Assembly: GCA_003342895.1 (NCBI GenBank)
Contig: PTFA01000043.1
Location: forward strand, 720,110-784,109
Direction: 5' to 3'
Origin: Casuarius casuarius
Lineage: Eukaryota; Chordata; Aves; Casuariiformes; Casuariidae
Length of the DNA: 64,000 nt
Part shown: one piece after another, positions 13,238 through 23,480 of the stretch
Layout of the letters: each line of letters begins with the position of its first letter
Position numbering within the stretch: the first letter of the stretch is position 1
The notes under the pieces: model-generated
Databases searched by the model: none
Told to the model about the DNA's origin: nothing
What the model saw: the letters and a program-made list of their open reading frames with translations, nothing else
Translations under genes and position numbers: made by a program

Positions 13238-14199
13238 CATCTGCTGGGGGGTTCTGTTAAGCTTGAAGGGAGTGAGCACTGCCCAAAGCAGCACTTTTTG
13301 CATGGGATTACCTGGTCTGGAGATTCGGCGGTATCACCCTCTCCCTCCGAAATGGGCCACCCTTCATGACGACCCGAGCTCTCTCCAGAAACACCATCTC
13401 ATTTCATACCTACGTAACCTGGAGCCAGAAGAGGACGCGAGATGCAGCAGGGTAGACCGTAGATCAGTGGCAACGCTTGCATCGGGAATAAAAACATGCC
13501 AAGGTTGCTTATTTTCTTGCACGTCCGATATGACCTCAGTCTTCCCTGCTCATCCTTGGCCATGCAAGCTGTGACCTTCCAGATGAAGCACCATCATGAT
13601 ACCAATGGATAACTCTTGTTAGCTGTCTCAGGAGGCTCCAAGTCAGATGTTTAATGCAGTAGCATACAGCCAGCATCAAAAAACCAATAGCGTATTATTA
13701 AACAATATCATGGCATGAGTCTAAAATATAGGTATTTTCTACTTCAGCTGCAAGTCCATAAATGAGATACAGCTCCTCTTCAGCTTGAGCATGCATACTT
13801 GCCCATAGGCGAGGGGCATGGCCAAGACGGGGCCCATTCCTTCCAACTTCGTCAGCCCGGCACGGCACTTTGAGCCCGGGGGATTTCCCAAGATATATTT
13901 TTAACCTCTCTAGCAGGCGTAACAGCCTTAGCAATCAATTTGACTCATGATTACTATTTCAAACACAGGCTCGTACCCAGACGGAAAAAAGCGCACTTTA
14001 CCCAGCAATGTATACAGAACAATAACAGTGCCAGATGGCATAATACTGAACAGAATTAATTTCACACATGATGTTTTCAAGGTGTTAAAATATGTCACAG
14101 CTTCTGCTAATAAAACATCTTCCCTCCTCCTTGCAAGAAAATGCTACGCTCCCGCCAGCCTGTATTTTACATTATATGTTTTCAATCCTGATAAGGGCA

Positions 14200-14345
14200 G
14201 CTGATTGCTTGCAAACCTAATTACAGTCAAATGAAAGTCTTTCAGAACCATCATTAGCAATTAGGACCTGCTGGATTTGCAGCATATCATTTAGCGAGGT
14301 GTAATTCAATAGCTTATTGAAAAATTGCAGGTGAAACTGGTGATT
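14200..14345. promoter_or_regulatory. candidate conserved non-coding element in intron 2
   Basis: TAATTA at 14218-14223 and CAATTA at 14258-14263 are followed by GTAATTCAAT at 14301-14310. All sit in complex, AT-rich, repeat-free sequence that ends abruptly at a poly-G run. This is homeodomain-type enhancer texture. It lies about 5 kb downstream of exon 2 in transcript terms. Confidence 0.4.
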
Positions 14346-14360
14346 ATGGGGGGGGGGGGG
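14346..14360. repeat. poly-G run
   Basis: A run of about a dozen G residues directly follows the candidate conserved block. Confidence 0.85.
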
Positions 14361-14639
14361 ATGCCAGCGCCACGTCACAGCAGGCAGAGCCGATCGATGA
14401 GTGCAGGTGCTCGCCCCGGCGCTGCCTGCAGCCGGCATTTGGGACCGGCCTGGGATTTCACCTCACACAGCAACCGCTTCCAAAATCCCAGCGTATCTCA
14501 CATACCTCCTGTCCTCGCGCGAGCATCAGCTGCAACACCCGCTCGCACTGGGTGCGGCTGTGACCAAAGCTCACCACTATCATTGATATTGCATATCGCC
14601 CTTTCTATATTTTAAATGCTCTAATCTATTTTTTCCCAT

Positions 14640-14830
14640 GATTAGCCTCTTCTAAAGCTGATTTTATGAGCAATTAAAAAAAAAAAAAAAGTACAATCAC
14701 TATAAAAACCTCCAAGCACCAAAGGAGATAAAGCAAATAAAAGTATGTGACAGCCAATGTTGCAGAAATGCTGCTAATAAGATGGGTTAATAAATCCCGA
14801 TAAACATTGCCCTTAAATAACACAGGATAG
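14640..14830. promoter_or_regulatory. candidate conserved non-coding element in intron 2
   Basis: The segment either side of a 14-15-A run contains AGATAA, CAATTA, GACAGCCAATGTT and GCTAATAAGATG words and little repeat sequence. The texture suggests a regulatory element. The evidence is weaker than for the block at 14200-14345. Confidence 0.3.
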
Positions 14831-14989
14831 CAATGCACAGCAGACAAAGTTGCGTCGTGTCAGCGCTCCCTTTATTTCATGTTTTTCAGTATAACGTACA
14901 ACACGCGGCCCTATCAAAGCTTGCCGCATAGGTCACAACTCAAACCGCAGCTCCAGAAATTTAAAAGTGCAGAAATTCCAAAATGAAAA

Positions 14990-15810
14990 CACTTTCTCAA
15001 ACAAAGTGGAGGGCAACACTGCATCCCTCTCCAGTACGCAGGCATTCCCGGCGTGCGCGCTGCCCCCATTGCCCAGCTGATGCTACTCCTACAGCACGCA
15101 CGCTTGTCCCACGCGATGTAAGCCAAGAGCAACGTCCTCCAACGTCAGCGAACCAGACCCCCAGCTGCGTAGACTGGACCAAGCCCGTACATCATGGCTT
15201 GCAAACCTCTCCGCTGGGCTGCCTGAAATATTTTTAGGGCCTAGCATCTGTCTTGATCTTCAGTTTTAAAGTCACTTAAATCCAGTGACTGCAAGTGAAG
15301 TAATCCCAAATCGCAGCAGCTATGTAAAAGCAGATTCAAGCCATCATCACTTACCACGTGTGTACGCATGCTGTATATAGTATATCTAGGTATCTGACCT
15401 CAACTTGTGCAAATACATACGTGTTTTCTCCGCCCATCGCTGCACAGAGTTGTAAGCTGGGAGTCGAGGGACTTGCACGGGTCTAGATGGTCGCACATAG
15501 TCCTCAGAGCTGCTAGGTCACTCCCAAAGCCCACCCACAACTTCCCTTTCAATTAGCAGCCCTCGGGAAAGCACAAGGAAAGCAGTTGCTAAAGAGCGCG
15601 TGGATGTCACCAAAAACCTGCAAACCCAAACTGTAAATAGCACGTTGTAAATCGCCTGTCACCGGCGGCTCTCGCTGGAAGCACGCTGCCGGTGGCAAGC
15701 AACCCCATCTGCTCTGCTTGCTGACCAGCGTCGCCGCTGGCCGCACGGCTCACGCCTGTCCCCCGGGTCCCCGCGCGACCGGCCACCACCAAGATGCTCC
15801 AGGAATGGCC
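14990..15810. other. patchy CpG-richer intronic stretch, no exon recognised
   Basis: GC- and CpG-richer patches (around 15040-15180 and 15640-15780) alternate with ordinary sequence. ORFs on both strands are short and mutually overlapping, as expected of GC-rich non-coding DNA. No AUTS2 exon sequence is present. Confidence 0.4.
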
Positions 15811-16245
15811 ACATGCCGCTTGCAGCACCTACAGATTCGGGGCGAGACAGCCAAGGGGATCTTGGGCTTCTTTCTGAGAAGGAAAAAGCTTCAGTACCTC
15901 CCTCCCCTTTAACTGAGTCACGTAATGGACTACAAGGTTAAAGCTAATATATAGTTTAACGCTTGCAGTCAATGACTGTTGGCTTCCCTCCCCCCGGCTG
16001 TTCTTCTCATCTTCCCATTATCTCATTAAAATCTACCTCCTAATTCATCTCTCCATCACCAGTCTTTTCTCTTCCCTTTATTCATTGTCTGCCCCTTTTT
16101 GTCACTCCACCTCCTTGCCTGCATCCACACTGTATCTGGAAGAGGTACCCGATACACTGCCAGGGTCTTTGGAGCCACCTCCAGTTAGTGAAGTTAGAGC
16201 CTCGCAGTAGCTGGCTCTCATAGGACACGCAAGCCAGTTAACATC

Positions 16246-16272
16246 GCACTTGTCCAGCAAGTGGACAAGTGC
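16246..16272. repeat. perfect 11-bp inverted repeat with 5-nt loop
   Basis: GCACTTGTCCA at 16246-16256 is followed by GCAAG and then by its exact reverse complement, TGGACAAGTGC, at 16262-16272. The pairing is seen directly. In RNA either strand would form an 11-bp hairpin. Its function is unknown. Confidence 0.9.
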
Positions 16273-16599
16273 CAGTGGAGTATTTTAGAAGCATATGCCA
16301 GAGATGACCCTTTGTTAGAAGATGGCTTCTAAAATCTCCTACCGGAGGCAATAAAGAAAACAGTGAGGAAAATGGTGGAGGTAGGAGAAGTCGGTGTCTT
16401 CTGGCGTTTCCAAAACACACGTCCACTGAATCAAGAAAAACCATCCTTCCCTGTAACATGCAAAACAGCTCTTCCACCCTTCCTTCCATAACCAAAATTC
16501 ATCGTTTCCTAGCCTACCCCGTTCTGCTCACACCCTGAGGAGCAAAAACACATTCAACACTATTGCAACGTTTGGTCATCCTTTTTCTTATTTAGGAGT

Positions 16600-16940
16600 G
16601 CCCGTGTTAAGATTTCCACACCATTTTTAAAGAACATACATAAAAACATGCCATCTACCAATTAACGTAAAGGAAATGAAATTTAAAAGGTTGGCGAAAT
16701 ATTCTGATGAGTCTTATGTTTGCTTAATGACAACTAACGTTTCCTTGAGGCATTTAATAAGTACATTTATGAAAGCTCACAAAGCAGAGTTCAAAAGTCT
16801 TCTTGCTAGTAAAATATGAGCCTTAATTAACCTACAGTTTCGCATTTTCTGGATTTCAATAAACCTGTAGGCATTTCAGCATAGCTGGATAAATACCTGC
16901 TTGAACACTGTAAGGATTTTCACTGAAAACTAATTAGCAG
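16600..16940. promoter_or_regulatory. candidate conserved non-coding element in intron 2
   Basis: AT-rich complex sequence with TAATTA at 16824-16829 and again at 16931-16936, CAATTAACG near 16660, TTTAATAAG near 16752 and several TTTAAA words. It has no repeats and little CpG. The block lies about 2.5-3 kb from exon 2. Conservation is inferred. Confidence 0.4.
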
Positions 16941-16999
16941 TCCTCCCGATAGCTGCCTTCAACTAAAGCTGTTTGATGAGGGAGCTTCATACTGTAAAT

Positions 17000-19457
17000 C
17001 CTATACGTGAGAGTTACTTTGGGCAGATAACAGATTTTGGAGAAAGGCGTATCAGACAGGACCGTTAACCACAGGTAAAACAATGAGCAAGATCTCCAGG
17101 TATAAAGCCTTTCCCACCAGAGACAGAGTGCAGCCAAGGTTTTGCACCAGCGCGGGAACGCAATGACAGCATCAAGTCTGCATCGCTCCATCCAAGTGTA
17201 ATATTGACGCATGATGCATAAGTATATATAAGTATACATGACAAAGCTGACAAGCAACTTCCAGTCAAGAACTCTGGCAATCAGCAGGATGGATGGAGGA
17301 GGTACCTCTGGGCGAGACCATGGCCCATGGGGGACCCGTGCCGGGGCAGGGACACCCCGAGGGGACCACAGCCAAGGGGATACCTATGATGGGAAAGAAA
17401 ATGAGTAAGAAGCCAGGAGCCACTGACCCTGCACCATGGCCTCACCGCAGGGACGGTGCACAACACGCAGCAAAAACAAGGGAAGGTGAGACTAGGAATG
17501 GGGGAGAGCTGCTGGACTGGAGCTGAGCCTGGGAAAAGGGGGGGGCGAGGCATTTCCCTCCGTGTTTGTTTAATTGTTTATATCTTCTTTGTTTCCTGAC
17601 ACCCAAATCAGTAATCAAAAGTTTTTCTTCATCAACGATAAATTTAATTCAGTGAAATGCCCTGATTCAAGGCTGTTCTGCCCGTGACACCATGCCATCT
17701 TTTTTTAAGTGCCAAAGCCACTTGGAGTTGTCAGCACCTAAACTCTTCAGGAGACTAAAATGTTCTTATCTAAGGAGCTGTACCCTAACCATACGTATTA
17801 AATTTATATTGAGCAAGATATTTTATTCCCTCTCAGCCTTATCCCTCAGGAATTAAGCTCAGATTTATCAGCTAAAAGGAAAACCATTTTCCATGACATT
17901 TGACAACTCAATACCTTCCAAACCAGTGTATATTTATTCTTAAAAACATAACCTCACAAATAACCTCCATCAGCAGCTAAGCCAATTCTTCAATGCTTAA
18001 GTACCAGGCAGAAAGGTTTCACCTGACAGTAGGCTATGTCAGGGGAATCAAATAGTGCAAAAAGTCAGCTTTTATGAAGGCCAGTGCCTACTGCACAAAG
18101 CAGATACATTTACCATTTGACATACTAAAAAGGAACAGAGTAAAGAACACATGTACGAACACAAAAAATGGTCAAGAGAACATAGCAGCCTTCAATACCT
18201 CCACATAATACAATTATTGCACCAAATATCTCAAAGTTTGCCCATCTCCCTTTGAAATACAAAGGAAAAATAAAATTAAATTAGAAGAGAGAACACCGTA
18301 ACAGGTATGGTAGTGTAGAATAGGTGTTTTACAACATGCTTGCATTGCTGAAGTGCTCTATGAGTTCTTATTCTAGTTTTATATAGGCTCTAGGCTTAAA
18401 AATAATAGTGGAAACTCATTTTTATGAACTTCTATAACTTTGATTATCAGAACTGAACAAAAGTCAGTGTACTTGTCATCCTCAATGTTCCTGAGGTCAC
18501 ACAATGAAAAGCGGCAAATTCTCACCGTCTCCCAAAACCTGTTTCTCTACAAAGCAAAGTTGGGTTGCACCAAAGATGGAGACTCACTCAATGAACATCA
18601 ACTATTTCCATTAGAGTTTTAAATCTTGGGTAAAGTCATTAATTATACTCAAACTTAGGTTCAGTCTGGCCTCTTTACTGTCACTTTAGATTATGGTTTT
18701 GCAGCCCATGAGCCAAATAAACACACATGTATGCATTATACTTAAAATGTCCAAACTCCAGATTAGTCTTTTGCATACAACAGACACACACAAAGAATAT
18801 AGATATTTGCTCACCATAAAAGCAGAATTTTTTTCTGCATCCTGCACAGCAGAAAAATCACCCTTGCCACACTTTTTTCTTTTTTAAAACACCAGAAACA
18901 CACCACTCCATGCAGTCTTGAATAACGGATCAAAATCTCCAGCCTCCATCTCAGCAATCCCGGACGCTACGTGTTCATTCAAGCGTCACACGTGCACCAC
19001 GGCTCCCACCCTAAGAGCGTAGCCATGCTGGGAAGGCAGAAAGCTCTCGCTTATAGGTAGGTGCTCAGTAATCCAGAAGACCACATGCTGGTACCACCAA
19101 CATCCTACAAACGAGCCCCTTGTACAGTAACGAGTCTCGGAGCTTGAAACATCTTGATTAACAGCCGCCCCTCTTATGATTACCTCACCTTGCCCTCGAC
19201 GTTCAGAGCAGGGCTTAGCTGCTCGCCCGGCCAATCTCACTCCCAGCCTTGGCTCGGAACACTCGTTCATCAGCTTGACCCTACCATCAACACGCTGCTC
19301 TTGTCCCTTCTTAATCGCTCAGTTTCTCTCTCCTCGTACCAGGAGATGGTACCGAGTGGGACCCAACAGCCCAAATAAGCAAGTGACCCCACCAACCGGG
19401 AAGTCCGCTTCGGCAAACCACACACCAAAGCCCTCCCCTCCCGCAGCAGGTAACTCG
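17000..19457. other. intronic sequence next to exon 2, nothing recognised
   Basis: A GC-richer patch at about 17290-17550 and AT-rich sequence at 17560-18960 contain no recognisable exon, repeat family or motif cluster. The flank just beyond the donor (about 19000-19457) is GC-moderate and reads open in several frames, but the open frame past 19465 is intron read-through. Confidence 0.5.
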
Positions 19458-19465
19458 TCTCCCAC
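19458..19465 (-). other. AUTS2: 5' splice site of AUTS2 intron 2
   Basis: On the minus strand the exon ends CTCAGACAG and is followed by GTGGGAGA, with GT at 19465-19464. The CAG/GTGGGA context is a usable but not consensus donor, having G rather than A at +3 and G rather than A at +4. The last three exon residues, LRQ, join in frame to the LKPGQ start of exon 3 known from other vertebrates. Exon 3 itself is not in the window. Confidence 0.9.
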
Positions 19466-19675
19466 CTGTCTGAGGCCCTTCGGGAACTTCTTCCTTTTGC
19501 CCAGGTGCTGACAAAGATTACGGTCGTTCTCGCGGTCGGAGCTGTACTGGTGGTGGGGAAGCCTGTTCTTTTTGGGAAGATACGAGAGCCCATTGGTAAG
19601 CGCTTCCCGCTTCTTCTTGGCCAGAGGGTTCTGCCGCTTCTCCACGCGCTCCTGCGGTTTCAGCGCGACGTCCTT
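19466..19675 (-). CDS. AUTS2: AUTS2 exon 2 (internal coding exon, 70 codons, phase 0 at both ends)
   Basis: The minus-strand frame reads [15 protein letters not shown], then [12 protein letters not shown], then [19 protein letters not shown], and ends in GLRQ. This is the sequence I know for exon 2 of vertebrate AUTS2, roughly residues 104-174 of the human protein. AUTS2 is a nuclear protein that joins a non-canonical PRC1 complex with PCGF3/5 and casein kinase 2 and turns it towards activation through p300; a cytoplasmic role in Rac1 signalling and neurite growth is also described. The exon is preceded by a C/T-rich tract and TGCAG and followed by GTGGGA. It is 210 nt, so skipping it keeps the frame. 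Two lysine/arginine clusters (about residues 20-23 and 60-63 of the exon) look like nuclear-localisation signals. Compared with the human exon as I remember it, the changes cluster at exon residues 32-42 ([11 protein letters not shown], one residue shorter) plus a few single substitutions. The reading frame is intact, with no sign of a pseudogene. Confidence 0.96.
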
Positions 19676-19727
19676 CTGCAGAGGCAGGGAGCAGGCAAGG
19701 GAAGAGGAAAGAAAACACAACCATTAA
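19676..19727 (-). other. AUTS2: 3' splice site of AUTS2 intron 1 (polypyrimidine tract, AG, candidate branch point)
   Basis: Read on the minus strand, about 40 nt rich in T and C (TTTTCTTTCCTCTTCCC and similar) end in CTCTGCAG directly before the AAG codon for the first lysine of exon 2. The AG is at 19677-19676. No other AG occurs between this acceptor and a TTAAT (yUnAy-type) branch-point candidate at 19727-19723, whose branch A would be at 19724, about 49 nt upstream. The acceptor is seen directly. The branch point is an inference. Confidence 0.9.
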
Positions 19728-22700
19728 AATACAGATCGCACTTTTTTCAACCACTTTCAAGCAGCAGTTTTAGGCAGAGATTTCCAGGGTGCTGGCAAGC
19801 ACTCTCGAGCCAACATTACAGTCACAACAAAAGGGGAAAAGCATCTTTGCTGCAGGCCAGTTAATCAAAAGATGGGCAAATACAACTTGTAAGGTTAAGT
19901 GAGGGCACACACACAGCCACACATACTCCTCTACGTTTCATAGCATCAGCCTTATTATTTCCAAACACACCTCATGTATCAACCGAGTATGCACTTAAAA
20001 GACAGCATATGTTCATAATGTTTAAATTAAGAATCGTCTTTGATTTAAGCAAACCTTGGCCTTTGACATTTATTTTGACTTATTTCTTATATTTAAGAAG
20101 ACAAGGCAAGAGCTGACCTAAAGTCAGTTTAAGCCAATGTATCTCGATTGACTTCTCTGGACTTTTCTTCAAGCCTGACCTAAGCAGAACACTTCCAAAT
20201 CTCAGGAAAAGAAAAAAATCATTCTTCTTTTCAAAAACTTTATTACTGACCCTTTTTTAAACTCCAGAATCAATGTTTGTCTATAAAAATATTTAAGTCC
20301 AGTAACATAAATGCAAGTTTTTTTAACTTAGGCTACAGTTAGTTTATTTGCTTGCTGATAACCTGAAACACACAGAAGCTGTGTATTTGCTTTAAATAAG
20401 CCTTACTTGAAAATAAATTTTCCAATAACACAAAATCAAAGGCAGGGGAAGAGGAAAGAATCACAAGTTGCAGGGTTATCGGGAGAGAAGAAGTAGAAGC
20501 CACTGGAGATGTGTGAATTACGATGCGTGTTACGCCTCTAATATATCTGCAACAGTGCCAAATCATGTCTACTCCAAGAACTTCATATGTAAAAATACAA
20601 GTATTTCTATATAATGTGCCTGTTACTTAAACAGCATAATACTTTAAGCATACTCTACTAACGTGCCTGGTTGCCTTGACCTTCAGGTCCCATGAAAAAA
20701 GCTGTCCATGTCCTACCATAAAGTACTATGTGATCCTGTAAGCCTTCATGCTTCTGTTTATTGCAACTTAACATCGCAACCAACAACATGACAGTTTGTG
20801 AGAAAGAAATTGGTCTGTTGGTCCCTCAGTCACGTAAAGATTCAGGTTCAGGGGAATGAAATCCAAATTATGCCCGATTTTGCTGCAAAAACATGTCCAA
20901 AAGCAAAAATCAGCTTGTCTTTAGCCAAAGAGCCCTCCCCAAATGCCTATCTAAAACACAAGAGCCTCACATAATTCATAACTAGACCAGTGAGAATATT
21001 AATTACACTGAAGGCAACTCATGTTCAAATTTGATGTCGATAAAAAAGAATAATTTTACAAGCATTAAAGAAGGAAGCAAGGGACAGAAGCCATAAGCTT
21101 CTTTTCTTAACTTGTCTTCACCAAGACACCATGGGAAGCATCCTAAGTTTTTCTTTACCCAGTGCTATTCATAACAGAAAAGTTAGGAGCCCTATCCAAA
21201 ATCATAAAAGATCTTTAGTATCTTTAGGTATAGAGCATGACCAGTATTTTGAGAGTCATCTGTCTCTTCTCTGGTCCCTCCGGTAGTAACACTGATCTTT
21301 ATAATATTCTTTAACATCTAGTTATGAAAAGCACTGTACACAAAGCAAACTAAACAAAAAAAAAAAAGGAGGAAGAATCACTTTTTTTGAGCACATCTTC
21401 TGTCCCCTTCCCTAAAAAGGTTTCAGATTAAGATGCACGCCATAAATGCACAAAGGAGGCAAATTCCCAGGTGTCACGTATGGTGGCAGTGACTTCACCG
21501 ATTCTCAACATCAACAGCTTCATAAAAAGAGCAACCAGAACAACTCTAGGCGCATGTGGACCTGCCACGTAACGCAACCCGAGCACCTTGCAGCGATTCC
21601 AGCATTCGGCCCCGTTCCCGTCTGTTAAGCTTTGCGAAAGAAGCTGGAAAATGCAGCAACACTAGTTTCCCCAAGCAACCTTATCACAGAAAAAAGCACT
21701 AGGATTGCAACTTGCTCCGTGCACTATATTGAAACAATGAGATATTTTATCCCAAAACACCCTTGTGCCTTAAGATAACCATCACCAGACCGATGACGAT
21801 AAACATGAAGGAACTTTTTTATTTCGTCAGATCAGTATTCAAACTCCGGTGCTTTACGAACAGCACGTTATACCCATTGCAGGTCTCCTGCCAAACTACA
21901 GAGCTAGGAGTTGCACTGTGCCGTTAGGATGATTCACTCTAAATGCGAAAGGATGAAGGAGTGATGAAAGGGAAATGTTCTGGAAGAAAAATATTCTCCT
22001 AATGACTAAATAGCTTCAGTGGTTTTTTTTTTTTTTGCAGCTAGGGATTGAAATGAAACAGTGGCAGTATTCCAGAAGCTTATAAAACACCTAATGGGGA
22101 TAACACTGCCATCAAGAAATTACTAGCTTCCATTAGCTTTAAAGAGAGTGCAAGACAGGTCAAAATTTTGCAGATTACTACAGGCACATCCGGGATCGCC
22201 TTCACCATAAGACCCCCACATTCGAGCCAACCCCACTAACCATTCCATAAAGTTTCACGAATTTGCAGATGCACCTAAAACGAAGCTTGGCTAGTTTAAG
22301 AACTGGAGATGAAACAACTGCACATAAACCTACAGCCAAGATGAGCGACTCCAGCTTCACGATGCCTTCTGAAAACTCTGCAAAAAAATGTCTTCCAGGA
22401 CAGGAGAAGCAATTTGCAGGAAATCTCCCAAAATATGCCTGTTCTACTCGCAGCCAAAGGGAGGAAAGGGAGCTCCCTAGGTATATACCTTGTCATTCTG
22501 CAAACCGTAAAAGCAGGCCTTGCATGCAATGCGGTGGGTTGGTTTACTGTGAAATTTCAATATAAAGGTCAGCGTTTAGACAACCAAGTCCCTCCAAAAC
22601 AGCCAGCTGCTTTTCAGTAGCTCACATCTCTGCAGAGAAAATTATAGAGCGCTGAGGGTCAAAACCTTGTATTATTGAATTGTAAGGTAGAACCTCTCAT

Positions 22701-22830
22701 TGCTTTCAACAGATACACTATTTGGCCTTCAAAAAAAAAAAAAATCCAATTCTTCATCTGCTGCCTGGACTGCAATGGGACACATTGAAAGAAGAAAAGC
22801 GTAGACACTTTCTGCCTGGGCTCCCTCATC
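19728..22830. other. intron 1 sequence upstream of exon 2, nothing recognised
   Basis: AT-moderate intronic DNA with a 14-T run near 22023. There is no recognisable exon. Short ORFs are scattered on both strands without domain content. Confidence 0.5.
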
Positions 22831-22839
22831 CGATTTTCA

Positions 22840-23310
22840 TCTTCCCGTTGTTTAGGTAGGACAATAGCAGTACCGCGGCGCGCCCCAGCACATTAGCTAG
22901 CATAATCTTAATTACGGACTTTAGGCATCGCCGTGATTAAAGTAATAAGCTGTAATTACTCTAAGGTGACAGGACGGCACAGACCTTATCTACAGAGATA
23001 AGAAGATGTAGTAATATTTCATGTCGAGCTGTATTTTTCAGCAGCTACCCATGGAGTTGATTCAAACTAAGCAGCAGATCCTGTGAACAACATATTCCGA
23101 CTTTAATGTAGCTTTTTCTCCTCTCCTGCCAGCGTACAAACCCACACGTTATTAAATAAATCATACAAACATATTAGGCATGGTTTAAAACCATCTTCTT
23201 CAGAGATATCTTTCATCAGTAAAGTGCCTTAAGTGTATCAGGAAGGTGACTTAAATGTATAAATATGTAATTACATACAATTCAATACAAGAGTGCATTA
23301 ATATTTATGA
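22840..23310. promoter_or_regulatory. strong candidate conserved non-coding element, about 3 kb upstream of exon 2
   Basis: This block carries TAATTA at 22909-22914 and 22953-22958 and a palindromic GATA pair (CTTATCT at 22985-22991 facing AGATAAG at 22996-23002). The rest is AT-rich, complex sequence ending in TATAAATATG-type words. It directly abuts a CpG-dense islet at 23375-23480. The combination of homeodomain words, paired GATA sites and a CpG islet makes it one of the best enhancer or alternative-promoter candidates in the window. Conservation is not tested. Confidence 0.5.
22985..23002. promoter_or_regulatory. palindromic GATA site pair
   Basis: CTTATCT and AGATAAG form perfect 7-bp arms separated by ACAG. 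Each arm contains the WGATAR consensus in opposite orientation. The arrangement is seen directly. Binding by a GATA factor is inferred. Confidence 0.55.
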
Positions 23311-23374
23311 GTGTACTGTATAATCTAAAAAAATTTCCATTTGTTTTATTTCTATTGGGCACATTAATCAACCC

Positions 23375-23480
23375 GAGCGCGCTGTACGTGCCGCGGCGGA
23401 GAACCGCCGCCCGTGCTGAGCAGATCCCTGCCGCGAGCGCGGCGAGCAGGAGGGCGGCCGAGGCCTGGCGGGGTGGCCCT
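23375..23480. promoter_or_regulatory. CpG-dense islet in intron 1
   Basis: About 100 bp with roughly a dozen or more CpG dinucleotides (for example GCCGCGGCGG and CCGCGAGCGCGGCG) in otherwise CpG-poor surroundings. GC-rich sequence with fewer CpGs continues to about 23950. It could be an orphan CpG island, an alternative transcription start or a poised enhancer. No known AUTS2 first exon is recognisable in it. Confidence 0.45.

Larger units (their letters stand above)
1..19465 (-). other. AUTS2: AUTS2 intron 2 (3' part lies beyond the left edge)
   Basis: Everything left of the exon 2 donor is intron of the same transcript, read right to left. No frame in it carries a recognisable protein domain or the acidic/serine-rich start of AUTS2 exon 3, so exon 3 lies below position 1. 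The stretch is AT-rich with several candidate conserved blocks, short tandem repeats, homopolymer tracts and one assembly gap, each listed separately. Between those blocks I see ordinary intronic sequence. Confidence 0.88.

Noticed and set aside
19319..19465. Extension of the AUTS2 frame beyond exon 2 ([10 protein letters not shown] onward)
   Set aside because: It begins exactly at the GT donor and does not match AUTS2 exon 3, which starts LKPGQ. It is intron read-through.
19505..19864. Plus-strand open frame of 119 codons over exon 2
   Set aside because: Antisense shadow of the real exon.
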